A stretch of DNA of 64,000 bases from Blastomussa wellsi (GCA_947652115.1 OX393566.1:15926315-15990314), one strand, 5' to 3'; positions 47,020 through 56,992 are shown, counted from the first letter of the stretch. Program-made: numbers and translations. Notes: generated by a model from the sequence alone, not told the origin.

Positions 47020-50000
47020 CTATTTGCTATTATTATTAAACTGTTTCTTTGTGGTCTTTCTCTTGTGGGCGGTCTTTTTCCCTTTTTTATTCTTTGGGCA
47101 GTCAAGAACGTTCTTATGACCCTTCACTGGATTTTTGCATGCGGTACACTTCTTGCTGTGCCCCTTTGATTTTGCTTTTTGCTGATTTCGTTGTGTTTCC
47201 TCATGGACTAAAAGGAGAAAAGAGAAAAAATATATATATATTTTTATGTAAGCAATTAAAAATATGACAGTGATTAATGTTCTTGTTACCCTGCCTGAGA
47301 GTCACACTAATTATTACTGTTAGTCAACGGTAAAAAGTATTATAAGCAGATGGTATGTGCGACCCTCTATAGCAATTTGAAGAACAAAAATTGCATCAGG
47401 TGCCTTGCATGTTATAGTGCATCACATAGGTCAGATTAAAAACATTTTACTGTTCAGTGGATTTACACAAAATGTACCTGGTGTGGTAGGGGGAACATCT
47501 TTCACTGTCATTTTGCTTCTGTCATCCTTCTTTTTTAATGCTACATCTCTGGGCTCCTTCTGCAGCATTTCGTTCATTGGTGCAGGGGACTTCTCTTTCA
47601 ACTTTTCAGCAGCATCTTTCATGTCTTCTTTTGATGTTTTTAAGTATGTTTGAAATATCTCCTCGACATAATCTAATGTAAATAACCAAAAGCACGCATA
47701 AAATATTACAAATACATAAAGCATGAAAGAAGAGCTAGTTACATTTTACCTTTTGAACATTTTAGACACATAACCCTTATTAATTGAAGTGCTTTCATTT
47801 TCAATGAGTAGACCTGGGCTTGAAAACAAAACGGGTTCCTGTTTAAATTAAAAAAAGACTAAAAAAAGGTTTTACCTTTATAGATCTGAATCTATGTGGT
47901 CCTTAATAAATTATGCAAGAAGTATGGTGGCCTAATGGATAGTTTGCTGGACTCCAGATCAAATGGTCCTGGTTCAGTCCTGGCCAGGGCACTTCATTGT
48001 GTTCCTGGGCAGAACATAAAAATTGCTCAACCAGTGCCTCTCTTCACACAGGCACATATAAATGGATACTAGGGAATTTACTGCTTTGGGGGGGGGGGGG
48101 TGGGGTAACCCAGTGAAGGATTAGCATCATCATTCACAAGGAGCATTCAGTGGGAGTAGAAATGCATGTACTCCTAGCCGCTTGGCTGCGAAGCTGAAAC
48201 TTACCAAAGTTTTGGGCAATTCTGACATCCCGCACAGTTGCTTCGCCATTTTTAAATTTAGGATAGGAGAGCTTCACCCTTTCCACTCCATCAACACCTC
48301 GTTTTTTCACATCTCTGTGGAGATTGTAGTTAAAATGTATAGCAGCCAAAATGTGCCTAAAAAAACAAACAAGGAACTATTGGCATAAAAAGCTCATGCT
48401 AAGACTAACACAAGTTGCCACAACCCAATAAGCCAAGGCAATCGAAGCCTGCATTTTAATCTCTTTCTTAAAGGGATTTTTTATTGGGTACACGTATACA
48501 AAAGTACCAGTAACATTTTACCTGCAGTACAATCCAATGTAGGAGTAGGCAATCATTTTAGGGGCAAACTGATTGAGCACAGAATGAAAACCTTCTAGAC
48601 AGCTGGTCTGGGCTAGTGGCGATGCCTTCATGATCCCTTTCATTAATGCATTGTTGGTGAGTGCACTGTACAGGCGATCATAAACAACTGACCCTGAGGA
48701 TTAACATAAAACAAACTTGAATATGAGAAACTGAACTATTTTTTTGGTTTACTTATGAACACCTTATGTATTGCACTTTTTCCTTTGCAGACACATCCTT
48801 TCCAATACAAAAAAAAAAACTACCAGAAGAAAATTCTCTGTAACATACCAACTTGTAACCACTTTGTGGGTTGCAGATTTCCATGTGCGCATTGGTTGAA
48901 CAGCGGTTCGTCGAGATTGGTATGCTTGTTGAGAACATGACTCAAGAACGACTTGAACTTTGCCCAAATTACAGTTCCCTTGCCATTAAAAGTTGAGGTA
49001 GCACTCCAGTGAAGATGCCTTTTACAAGGTTTTATCCACTCTGACAATATCTCGCATCCCTTCTCCTTTGATATCTTAGAGAGTACCTTGCGAATTTCTG
49101 TAACAGATTAAAAAAGAATACAAACATTACATGATCTGAGTGTATGTATGTACAAAATATTACTTTTGGGAAATAAATGTCAATATTTAACAAAATGTGA
49201 TGTACTCTATAACACGAGTGCATGGGGATTTTACAGTTTGCTGTAAAACCGTTCCCTTAGTTTATTACAGAACATTATGCATTTAGCCAGAAATTAATAG
49301 TCATACAGTAAGTACATGTTGATTTTATCTCTTACAAGGGGAGGGGGAGGGGACATTTCCCACAGAAAATTACCATGATTTCATACATACCAAAAAGGTT
49401 TAGCCATAAAAAAAATGGATGTGAAATAAAACCCAAAAAACTACTAATTAAACCCCTCTAGCAAATTATTCACCAACGTATACATGCATTTCCTTACTTT
49501 TCTTAAGATGCCAGATGTCGAAGTAATGTACGACCTTTGTCAAAACTTTTTTCATGTGGCTGGCAATTGACACGTGGCGGTCTGAGATGAAAGTGGTTAT
49601 AAGCAGGCCATAACCAATGAGATACTCCATACATTGTTTGAATCCTACAAATTCCATCGCTGGGCTACTTCCTGCTTGATTCCTCTGTAGGTTAAAAAAA
49701 GGTGCATGTGAAAAATATAAAGCAAAAGTTAGATTGGACTAAAACAACTTGCACCAACCCTATGACACAATTTTGGTCTAAGCACTTAAATGCCTGCCTG
49801 AGGAAGTTAATTAAAATTAGTGCTGGTTTACCCTGAGGCATCCACAAATGAGCCTGTTATTGACAACTGTTATGCTATGTTGTATTGTGTAGTTCCAAAA
49901 AATATCCATACTCCCCCACGAAAGGGATTTTTTATAACAACCCCCCACCCCTCTTGGAATTCCAATTAAACTCCATACATTTCTTTAAATTTTTTGGGCT

Positions 50001-50395
50001 TTGAGAATTCCCACACTCCCCAGGAAATTCCCATCCCTTCTGTGGGGGGAGTATGGATATTTTCTGGAACTACACATCTTGAAATATAATTACATTTTAC
50101 ATATATTTACCATGGCCCCACACAAGCTAAGATCAAAATATTTGCATTTTCTTCATACATCGAGTTGCCCTTGCATAGCTATTGAAATTTCTCTTACCTG
50201 TACAAGCGCAAAATGGATAATCATTGGGACGGTGCAACAAAAGATGGTGTAAGCACCAAACTTGGCACTGTGGCCCATGCTATCGTGGCGGCCATCTCCA
50301 GCAATAACAATCCCCTCCCGCAATGCCTTTAGCTTCGCAAGCATTGCACTTTGGTACTTCTGCCAATAAATATAGATTGTCGGGAACAGCTGATT
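47020..50395 (-). CDS. DDE-transposase-like gene, seven exons, 5' end missing
   Basis: Exons 50395-50198, 49684-49498, 49097-48849, 48693-48522, 48356-48205, 47672-47478 and 47207-47020 join in phase to 446 codons and a TAG. Motifs that look catalytic are IAGDGRHDSMGHSAKFGAYT in the first exon, TFISDRHVSI and HYFDIWHLKK in the second, and a Cys/His-containing middle. The last exon ends in a CTACKNPVKGHKNVLDC knuckle and a Lys-rich tail. The GDGRxDS and DRH acidic motifs suggest a DDE nuclease fold, possibly Kolobok-type; I am not sure of the superfamily. The first visible exon opens in phase 0 with an acceptor, so more exons are expected upstream, where the Polinton starts about 400 bp away. 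A SINE and a MITE sit in introns. Confidence 0.65.
47925..48190 (+). mobile_element. tRNA-derived SINE in an intron
   Basis: GTGGCCTAATGGATAGTTTGC and GGTTCAGTCC boxes followed by the family body. Contains a poly-G run. Lies antisense in the intron between 47672 and 48205, so it has little room at the acceptor side. Confidence 0.7.
49887..50079. mobile_element. MITE with ~31-bp terminal inverted repeats
   Basis: GTGTAGTTCCAAAAAATATC at the left and the complement of GATATTTTCTGGAACTACAC at the right continue for about 31 bp with one mismatch plus a length difference in a C/G run. About 190 bp, intronic. A similar fragment (TACTATGGATATTTTTGG) is near 21930. Confidence 0.65.
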
Positions 50396-50815
50396 CTGCA
50401 AATTTGACAGTAATTTGATTAGTTGGGACATAGAGAATAATACGTATGGGTGAATGTATAAAACTATTATCACAAATTATTATTAAAATAAAGCTTTGCT
50501 CTACTGTCTAGCAAACGACTTTAACCATACTTTTACCTACTTCTGCGCCTAAGGAGAAAACATGGCTGCATTGTTGCTCATGTGGAGCAGCTTTATGTGG
50601 AAAAATGTCCTGAAGATGCAGAGGATGTGGAAGTGAGCAAATTATGCGGATAAGCACTACCACAGCCTGTCAGATACCCTGCTTATAAAAGAGCTATGGT
50701 TTTAATTAAACTAATGATCTAGAATGTAAAAAAGGGGGTTGACCAATAACTTACTCTTTGATACTTGAAAAAAGTGTTCAGAGAGACACATCCCAGGCCC
50801 ATGTGAGAAAATATC
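50396..50815. other. Region between the transposase-like gene and the Polinton
   Basis: No exon could be joined to the gene at 47020-50395. A plus-strand open stretch near 50553-50652 has no recognised motif. Confidence 0.35.
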
Positions 50816-51160
50816 AGTAGTATAGGGGATGGGGGTACGAGCACATGTACGAGCACATTAATTTTCAACCAATTTTTTCAGCAAATTTTTTGACTGAATT
50901 TTTTGACTGAATTTTTTAACTAAATTATCAAACTAAAATCTAATATTGAAATCCAATATTGAATTTCAGTATTTGTATATTAGCTAGATAATTCAGTATT
51001 GAATATTAGTCCTGTTGTTAAAACTGGGGAATTGAATGATATTATCTATACTTTGTGTAGATTTATCTGAACGAAGTATAGATAATGTCCATTATAAATC
51101 AGTATTAAATTTCAGTATTGGATTTCAGTATTATATATAAATATTAAATTTCAGTATTGG
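50816..51160. repeat. Putative left terminal repeat region of the Polinton
   Basis: GTACGAGCACAT is doubled at about 50835-50858. A 13-bp unit (AATTTTTTGACTG) repeats three to four times at about 50870-50935. ATTTCAGTATTGGA-type units recur to 51160. A perfect 13-bp inverted repeat (ATTATCTATACTT at 51041-51053 and its complement at 51074-51086) forms a hairpin with a 20-nt loop. Polinton termini commonly have such subterminal repeats; the matching right end is not visible. Confidence 0.55.
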
Positions 51161-51162
51161 AA

Positions 51163-54100
51163 TTATTGTTTTATATTATAATGTCCATAAGCATAACTTA
51201 TAACACCATCTTCTAGTATGTATCTTTTATCATCAAAACAGCTGAGCGATACTTTATTGATTTCATAACTACCGAGTTCATGGTTTTGACTTCTGATTGT
51301 TTTCATCTTATGATACATCTGTTTATTATTGAATAGTGTTTCTTTATAGTTTTCATGTTGAATGTCTTTTTTGATTACATTCTTTTTTATTTTTTTAGCA
51401 GTCTTACAACCTTTGTTATCATCTTTGATATAGCTGTACATTTTTGATCGTAGACCAACAAATTCATAAATAGGGACACCAGCTGCTTCATCTTTAAACT
51501 TTCCAATTACTTTTTTATTTGACTTATCAAAGTAAGGTGAATTTTCTGCGTAGTCGCTATTATCGAATTTATCTTTATCAGCCCAAAATTCTTTATAAAC
51601 ATTTTCAGCCTCTATTTCATAAGTTAAACTATCAGTATCTGTGAATAATAGTTTGGCTTTATCACCATACTTCTTTTTAATATAATTATAATGAAAATCA
51701 TACATGAGAGTCTTACTTAGATCTAATATGCACATGCCTACATAAGCAGGTCTGTTTAATGTAAGTGTTTCTTTTATCTTATGAACAGCTACTAGATTTT
51801 CATTGAATATTTTACTACTAACATAAGTTGGTTTACTAGCTAACTTTAATAGTTTCTTTTCATTAGTTACAAGTCTTACATCAACTCTCTTTCTAAGGTT
51901 TTCCATAGTTTTACCAAATACACTGTTATTCATTAATTTGAAGAAATCTTTTTCAAATGAATTTTTTGCATTCTTTCTTTTTTCTGTATTGTAATCAATA
52001 TATTGTTTTAACCAAGGAGATTGATTAAATTGTAAAACACGATGTACATTAGTCAGTTTTAAACCTAGATCTAAATATAATTTTAAGTTTCTGTAATGTA
52101 ATACATATTTATCTTTTTTGCTTAATGTAGGTATTAATTTATGTACTAATCCAGTTGATATATTATATTTATCAGCAATAGTTTTACAGTAATAAGATAA
52201 CATCTCTTTTTGAACAGTTATTTTTTCAGCAGCAGCTGGGTAGTCATTATGCAAATCATGAAGTTTTTCTGGATAATCTAAATCAACTTCTAATATGTAT
52301 CCTTTTTCACTATCATCTCTGATATTATTAACATTAAACTTATCAATCTGTTTTTCTGTAAGCCATCTAAATCCTCCAGTTGGAAGATATTGACTCATAG
52401 CCCATCCATATAAATTATTAGCATCAAGATACATAATATATTTAGATGGTTCATTTTTATTATAATTTTTCATATATTTATTATTAGCTTTTCCATAACG
52501 ATTAGCAATATAACTGATTCCCCCTCTCATTCCCTTTTCAATGAATAAAAACATATCAATATCAGTTATTAATTCTAATTTAATATCAGTCATTTTTAAC
52601 ATAGCATCCCATGATAACCCTGGAGATGAGAAATAATGACAAGGATCTAGCTTATAATATTGTAAACATGTTTTTCTAAAGTTTTCAAATACATCAGCTA
52701 ATAGTAATATGTCTGATTTAATGTATAAATTATGATAATCTCCCATATTTTTCAAATGAAATGTATTCCAAACATTTTGAGCATGTTTATGGTCTTCATC
52801 TGATATATGTTCATTATTTAATATGCTGTAAAACTCTTCTTTTGTTGGTAGCTTTTTATTGAACTTATCAAAACTATCCATATAATCATAAGGATAAACA
52901 CCTTTCCTAGCCATTAAATCAAGCTTTTTACCTTTAAAAATTTCTGAAGTATATTTTAATGCTTCTTTTGGTATATTACTTACAAGTTTTTCTAAGCTTG
53001 AACTCATAAATTGGAAACTGTCAATAAAAGTTAGATGATTACCTAACATGAAAGCCATATACTTTTCCATATTGTTGGGTATAGCATTAATATGCATTTG
53101 ACATTTTTTACCTTCTTTATCTATGTATTCATGTTTCTTAACAATATTTCCAATCTCTTGCATTATGAAATGGCTATCATAACCTCTCAAGTTGTGAAAT
53201 ATGACTGGTATTTTTAATTCTTTTGAGTTAAATTTGTTACTGAATTCTTTTGTAACAACTTTTTTACAATATTCGACGTCATCTATCATCTTCTCAAGAA
53301 ATGTATAAACAGCTTTTTCACCTCTATATATTGTAAGAGGTTTGCTATATTTATCATTATAACAACATACAATTTTATAGCCAAATCCGCAATCTGTATG
53401 CTTTTGATATGCTTCAGTATATGACTTTGAATCTTTCTGCTGGCAGCCTGATATCTTTTCTGTTATAGCTTCAAAGTCGGCATATATAACAAAAGGTACT
53501 AATTCTTCATGATGATGATTATTAAATTTCAATATATTGTTATCCTTATCAGGCATTTTTACTGCCTGTATTCCATTTACTGTGATGCAATTGTCTTTAT
53601 GATCAGTCAATACTCTTTCAGAGCTGAAACATTGTAGACAATGCATACAAAAGTGTTTTCTTTCTTTGTGTTTTGTTTGATTGTACATGAACTTATTGAA
53701 ATCATTAATAAGCACATAATGTGTACTTTTCTTTTCTTTTATCAACTCAGTTATCAATAATAAATTCACATTATCTTCAAACTTTTCTTTTGACACATAT
53801 ATGGGATATGGTTGTTTGTTTTCATAACCGAAAACATTTATGTTAATCTCATTTTGCTTCTCAATTTTATTATACTGCTTAGTAGTTACTGGGAATTCAA
53901 TCCCAGTATAATTTAGCTTTTGTATATATTGTTTATCAGATTCTTTAATCCTCTGCGGATTTTTATCTTGTGGGTTTAAGCATCTAATATGACACCATCT
54001 AAAACATTCATTATCCTCATTCTTAATATTAATCAATCCTTTTTTACTATTTCTAAGTTCTGGTGGTAGATTAATATATGATGTGCCTTTCATTGGTTCA

Positions 54101-54285
54101 TATTTCACAACATTAAGATAATGATTATCAACAGATTTAATAGTCCAACCAGAACCTTCAGATACCCATTTAGCAACTTTATTTAATATTTGTTGTTTTG
54201 ATAAATTGAATGATTCTTTTATTTCAGTTTCATTTAAAATAAGCAGCTTTATTAAAATAAGCAGCTTTATTAATTTGTCCATCAT
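51163..54285 (-). CDS. Protein-primed DNA polymerase B of the Polinton
   Basis: 1040 residues, uninterrupted. Exonuclease motifs: YADFEAI (D270/E272), FHNLRGYDSHF (364-373) and YIKSDILLLADVF (521-533). Polymerase motifs: A, YLDANNLYGWAM (D621); B, KLMNNSVFG (783-791); C, FTDTDSL (D883/D885). A KMY triplet is at 948-950. A Cys/His cluster lies at 213-233 (FCMHCLQCF...DHKDNC). It should replicate the element from protein-primed ends. The first ~17 residues (LIKLLILIKLLIL) are an out-of-frame reading of the upstream ORF's 18-bp tandem duplication, so the biological N-terminus is doubtful. The ORF overlaps the upstream one by 56 nt in +1 register and has no promoter motif of its own. All catalytic motifs are present, so the enzyme part looks functional. 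Confidence 0.95.
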   Translation of the reverse strand: MMDKLIKLLILIKLLILNETEIKESFNLSKQQILNKVAKWVSEGSGWTIKSVDNHYLNVVKYEPMKGTSYINLPPELRNSKKGLINIKNEDNECFRWCHIRCLNPQDKNPQRIKESDKQYIQKLNYTGIEFPVTTKQYNKIEKQNEININVFGYENKQPYPIYVSKEKFEDNVNLLLITELIKEKKSTHYVLINDFNKFMYNQTKHKERKHFCMHCLQCFSSERVLTDHKDNCITVNGIQAVKMPDKDNNILKFNNHHHEELVPFVIYADFEAITEKISGCQQKDSKSYTEAYQKHTDCGFGYKIVCCYNDKYSKPLTIYRGEKAVYTFLEKMIDDVEYCKKVVTKEFSNKFNSKELKIPVIFHNLRGYDSHFIMQEIGNIVKKHEYIDKEGKKCQMHINAIPNNMEKYMAFMLGNHLTFIDSFQFMSSSLEKLVSNIPKEALKYTSEIFKGKKLDLMARKGVYPYDYMDSFDKFNKKLPTKEEFYSILNNEHISDEDHKHAQNVWNTFHLKNMGDYHNLYIKSDILLLADVFENFRKTCLQYYKLDPCHYFSSPGLSWDAMLKMTDIKLELITDIDMFLFIEKGMRGGISYIANRYGKANNKYMKNYNKNEPSKYIMYLDANNLYGWAMSQYLPTGGFRWLTEKQIDKFNVNNIRDDSEKGYILEVDLDYPEKLHDLHNDYPAAAEKITVQKEMLSYYCKTIADKYNISTGLVHKLIPTLSKKDKYVLHYRNLKLYLDLGLKLTNVHRVLQFNQSPWLKQYIDYNTEKRKNAKNSFEKDFFKLMNNSVFGKTMENLRKRVDVRLVTNEKKLLKLASKPTYVSSKIFNENLVAVHKIKETLTLNRPAYVGMCILDLSKTLMYDFHYNYIKKKYGDKAKLLFTDTDSLTYEIEAENVYKEFWADKDKFDNSDYAENSPYFDKSNKKVIGKFKDEAAGVPIYEFVGLRSKMYSYIKDDNKGCKTAKKIKKNVIKKDIQHENYKETLFNNKQMYHKMKTIRSQNHELGSYEINKVSLSCFDDKRYILEDGVISYAYGHYNIKQ

Positions 54286-54718
54286 TTGCTAATTTTTCAA
54301 ATGTTACCTTCAATGTTTCAACAAATTTTAATCCTTTTTCAGATTTTAATATTTCTATGATATGATATGCAAGTGCTTGTCTTGTTGACTTTAATTGTAT
54401 AAGTGGGTCTTTATCATTTTTAATACCAATTTCAAAAGACTTAGTATAACCCTTCAATGCTTGATTCAATTGCTCTATCTTAGTTTTTGGTTTATATTGT
54501 TTCATTATTCTCTTATGCTCTTTTTTGATTTTTTCTAATTGTTCCAAGTATTTTTTATTTTTGATTTTATCTTGCTTATGTTTCTTAATAATTTGATGTA
54601 ATTCAACATTATTAATTACATTTTGTCTGGTTGTTTTTCTAACTAGATCTAACCATTTATGACCTAATTTTTTAGCGGTTTTGTAGTATCGAGTTGAGAG
54701 TAGCTGGAACAAAGACAT
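54230..54718 (-). CDS. Lys-rich coiled-coil ORF upstream of the polymerase, 162 aa
   Basis: MSLFQLLSTRYYKTAKKLGH at the start, then a long Lys/Glu helix (residues ~45-90) and a C-terminal region ending in NKAAYFNKAAYFK. That ending is encoded by an 18-bp tandem duplication (two adjacent copies at about 54237-54273). The C-terminal half (LIQLKSTRQALAYHI, LKFVETLKVTFEKL) looks like the N-terminal region I remember from cnidarian Polinton polymerases, which suggests the two ORFs were once one. Its ATG is preceded by the early-type motif TATAATATAGA. A separate accessory or terminal-protein role cannot be excluded. Confidence 0.75.
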   Translation of the reverse strand: MSLFQLLSTRYYKTAKKLGHKWLDLVRKTTRQNVINNVELHQIIKKHKQDKIKNKKYLEQLEKIKKEHKRIMKQYKPKTKIEQLNQALKGYTKSFEIGIKNDKDPLIQLKSTRQALAYHIIEILKSEKGLKFVETLKVTFEKLANDGQINKAAYFNKAAYFK

Positions 54719-54841
54719 TCTATATTATATATTTATATAAAAATATTTCTTTAATTGCGTTTATTTTTGGATATCAGCTAGCTAGCTAATTTGGTTTAGT
54801 ATTAAATTTAATACTAAATCAAATTCAGAACGAAATATAAT
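54719..54841. promoter_or_regulatory. Intergenic region with early-type promoter motif and 24-bp palindrome
   Basis: The early-type motif abuts the start codon at 54718. At 54795-54818 a perfect 24-bp palindrome is centred on AAATTT (arms TTTAGTATTAAA and its complement). AGCTAGCTAGCT lies just before it. The palindrome could be a terminator for the gene at 54842-55069, an operator or a replication element. Confidence 0.55.
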
Positions 54842-55069
54842 TTAATACTTATTTTTAGCTTGAGTGTTAGCATTTTTCTTATGCTTCTTTGTTTTTAAAT
54901 GACTGAATTTACCAGCCATAGTATAATTTCTATTTCCACAGTCGATACATCTCCATTCTGTAGTTAACATGTATTTAGTAAAGTATGGTCTGTTTGCTGT
55001 CTTTCTTTCTTCTTCAGTGAAATATTTTCTTGGTCTTCCAGGGCCTCTCTTTAAAGTCTGATTTTCCAT
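54842..55069 (-). CDS. Small AT-hook plus C2H2-type zinc-finger protein, 75 aa
   Basis: An AT-hook core (RGPGRPRKYF, residues 8-17) that binds the minor groove of AT-rich DNA is followed by WRCIDCGNRNYTMAGKFSHL and KTKKHKKN, with C-x2-C and H-x5-H ligands of one finger. The C-terminus is basic. Likely a DNA-binding regulator or nucleoid-type protein of the element. Its ATG is directly preceded by AATATATATAGA, the early-type motif shared with its neighbours. Confidence 0.8.
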   Translation of the reverse strand: MENQTLKRGPGRPRKYFTEEERKTANRPYFTKYMLTTEWRCIDCGNRNYTMAGKFSHLKTKKHKKNANTQAKNKY

Positions 55070-55098
55070 TCTATATATATTATATATATTTTATATTT

Positions 55099-56022
55099 TT
55101 AATTGTGTTTAAAATTTCTACGTTTTAAATATTTATAACTTTCTTCCAAATGTTTCATTATTTCAAATATAACATCATCATAAGAATTGCTGATAAAGTA
55201 TTTGCATTTGTTTTTAATATACATATCCTTCATTTCCAACTGTTTTTTACTCACTTGATATGAACCAGTAGGGCTTTTAAATTCTAAACAAAGAGCATTA
55301 TATTTACTTGTTGGATTCATTATCATGAGATCACATTGTCCTGGCCTATATCCTTTCTTCCAAGATGTTATTCTCATACTTGATGTTATTTGATGTTCTC
55401 CAAGACCAGCAATCATAAGAGTTTGTGGGTATTTTTTTCTTATAAAATTAACAACTTTATAATGTAAATCATTTTCATTCTCAATTACTAATTTATTGCT
55501 GTTAATTTTATAATAACCTTTTTTTCTAATTGATGGTAATACTTTACTTGTTATCCAGTGTTTGAATTCTTTAGCTTGTGGTTTTTTAGAAGAAAGCATT
55601 AATGAGTACAAACCGGATTCATTTATAAAATAACATTTTCGAGTTGTTTCTTGGGGTGTATTTGAGACACCTGAAGGATTTTTGCTGTCAGCTTGGGGGA
55701 CCGTTTTTGTCCATGAAGGATTTTTACTATCAGCTTGGGGTGTATTTGAGACACCTGAAGGATTTGATAATTTATTGTCCTCTATTCTGCTGTAAGCTTG
55801 GGGGGATTTTTTGTCCCCTGAAGGATTTTGCCATATTTTGAAATCAATTAATTTTTTATCCTCAATATGTACATTTTTTTTAATTGCTTGTTTCGTATCA
55901 GCGTAATCCAATATCTGAGCTATCTCCTTACCCCGAAACCATAACTCATTTTTCTTATCAATATAACAATTGATTTCAACATTTAATTTTTCATTTTTGT
56001 ACAATGTTTTTTGGAGTTCCAT
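55099..56022 (-). CDS. BRO-N domain protein with repeat insertion and C-terminal PD-(D/E)xK/VRR-NUC-like nuclease
   Basis: 307 residues from ATG 56022, chosen over 56040 because the early-type motif ends right before it. The first part (ELWFRGKEIAQILDYADTKQ) and the part after the insertion (YFINESGLYSLMLSSKKPQA, FKHWITSKVLPSIRKKGYY) are the two halves of a BRO-N domain, a DNA-binding fold of large DNA viruses. Between them lie about 55 residues of imperfect repeats (NPSG, PQADSK, NPSGVSNTPQ). The C-terminal third (GYRPGQCDLMIMN, then LCLEFKSPTGSYQVSKKQLE) has the D-x(n)-E-x-K core of restriction-like nucleases, closest to VRR-NUC. It could resolve or process replication intermediates; that role is inferred. 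Confidence 0.82.
   Translation of the reverse strand: MELQKTLYKNEKLNVEINCYIDKKNELWFRGKEIAQILDYADTKQAIKKNVHIEDKKLIDFKIWQNPSGDKKSPQAYSRIEDNKLSNPSGVSNTPQADSKNPSWTKTVPQADSKNPSGVSNTPQETTRKCYFINESGLYSLMLSSKKPQAKEFKHWITSKVLPSIRKKGYYKINSNKLVIENENDLHYKVVNFIRKKYPQTLMIAGLGEHQITSSMRITSWKKGYRPGQCDLMIMNPTSKYNALCLEFKSPTGSYQVSKKQLEMKDMYIKNKCKYFISNSYDDVIFEIMKHLEESYKYLKRRNFKHN
55645..55835. repeat. In-frame minisatellite within the BRO-N gene
   Basis: Four imperfect units of about 42-60 bp, each starting near CTTGGGG and carrying CCTGAAGGATTT. Units 1 and 3 share GTGTATTTGAGACACCTGAA exactly. All lengths are multiples of three, so the reading frame stays open. Confidence 0.85.
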
Positions 56023-56040
56023 TCTATATATATTATACAT
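56023..56040 (-). promoter_or_regulatory. Early-type motif of the Polinton (BRO-N gene copy)
   Basis: TATAATATATATAGA ends right at the start codon. The same string precedes the zinc-finger gene (55070-55086), and TATAATATAGA precedes the coiled-coil ORF (54719-54730). The three genes are of replication or DNA-binding type. Confidence 0.7.
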
Positions 56041-56992
56041 TTACTAAATCCCTCATTGGAATCCAACTATTGAAATCATCACTATATCCCTTCCACTTCA
56101 CTAAAGCTTGTTTCTTTTTATAATCTCTACGAATGACTTTATCAATACGAAAAACATCCTGCTTAGCTTTCAACAACTCAAACTCATAGAAACTTCCCTG
56201 AATATCTTCACCTCTGAGATCTTTTACCTTATAAGTTATTGGATTCGTGTATTGAATCTTATCAACTGTAAACACTTCTTCTGTCCAATTTGGTGTGTAA
56301 CCCTTATCAAATACCTTTCTTTTATACTTAGACATTCGCACCTTATCACCTATTTTGAATTTCGGTTTTTGTTTTGATGTTTCCATATCACCATATAGAT
56401 TAAAATAAACTATACCTTCATTCTTTTTCTTTGATGCCTCAACTGGAGTCATTTTTATGCTTGAATGTTTTGTGTTGTTGTATTGATTTACTAATTTTGG
56501 TAACATATCAAGATATTGTGTATTACCTTGAACAGTGAACTGTTTCCACATTTTGGATTTAATTGTTCTATTCCATCTTTCAACCACTGAGGACTTCTCT
56601 TCATTCTCAGTTGAGTACATATGTATCCCATTTTTCTCTAATAAATCTTTCACATGTTTGTTATAGAACTCTTTACCCTTATCAACCCAAAGATATTGTG
56701 GTTTTCTACCTCCTTTGAATATTGATTTAAATGCTTCAGTGACAGATTCACCTTTCTTATCCTTTAATGGAATAATCCAACCATATTTACTGAATACATC
56801 AATAACCATTAGAAGATATCGATAGCCTTTATTCCATTTACTAAACTGCTGCATTTCAACCAAATCACTTATTTCATCGATATGATTTGTAATCACACGC
56901 CGCCGAGTAAATTTACGATGTATTGGTGTATGTAATTCATCTGCTAATTTTACTTGCCAGTTTTCTTCACTCGACGGCTGTTGACGTTTTTT
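56033..56992 (-). CDS. Polinton integrase (rve family) with C-terminal chromodomain
   Basis: The frame is open from a stop at 56993-56995 down to 56033 and lacks an ATG before the catalytic core. Core motifs: SDLVEMQQF (first Asp), LWVDKGKEF (second Asp) and SSVVERWNR (Glu), spaced D-x33-E. The C-terminus has an SH3-like segment (KFKIGDKVRMSKYKRKVFDK) and a chromodomain (ALVKWKGYSDDFNSWIP) that in related integrases steers insertion to chromatin. Upstream of the core, WQVKLADELHTPIHRKFTRR looks like genuine integrase N-terminal sequence, so translation should start further up. The preceding ORF ends in the other frame across an A8 run reading A AAA AAC; see findings. The first Asp box lacks a residue or two compared with the W-x-A-D-L pattern I remember. 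Confidence 0.9.
   Translation of the reverse strand, partial: KKRQQPSSEENWQVKLADELHTPIHRKFTRRRVITNHIDEISDLVEMQQFSKWNKGYRYLLMVIDVFSKYGWIIPLKDKKGESVTEAFKSIFKGGRKPQYLWVDKGKEFYNKHVKDLLEKNGIHMYSTENEEKSSVVERWNRTIKSKMWKQFTVQGNTQYLDMLPKLVNQYNNTKHSSIKMTPVEASKKKNEGIVYFNLYGDMETSKQKPKFKIGDKVRMSKYKRKVFDKGYTPNWTEEVFTVDKIQYTNPITYKVKDLRGEDIQGSFYEFELLKAKQDVFRIDKVIRRDYKKKQALVKWKGYSDDFNSWIPMRDLVNV

Noticed and set aside
43440..50395. A composite transposon containing the second P2X7-like gene and the transposase-like gene
   Set aside because: I could not find matching inverted ends or a target duplication around the block.
54282..54320. -1 frameshift site joining the coiled-coil ORF and the polymerase
   Set aside because: The polymerase frame is +1, not -1, and no X XXY YYZ heptamer is in register. 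A mutation-type break is simpler.
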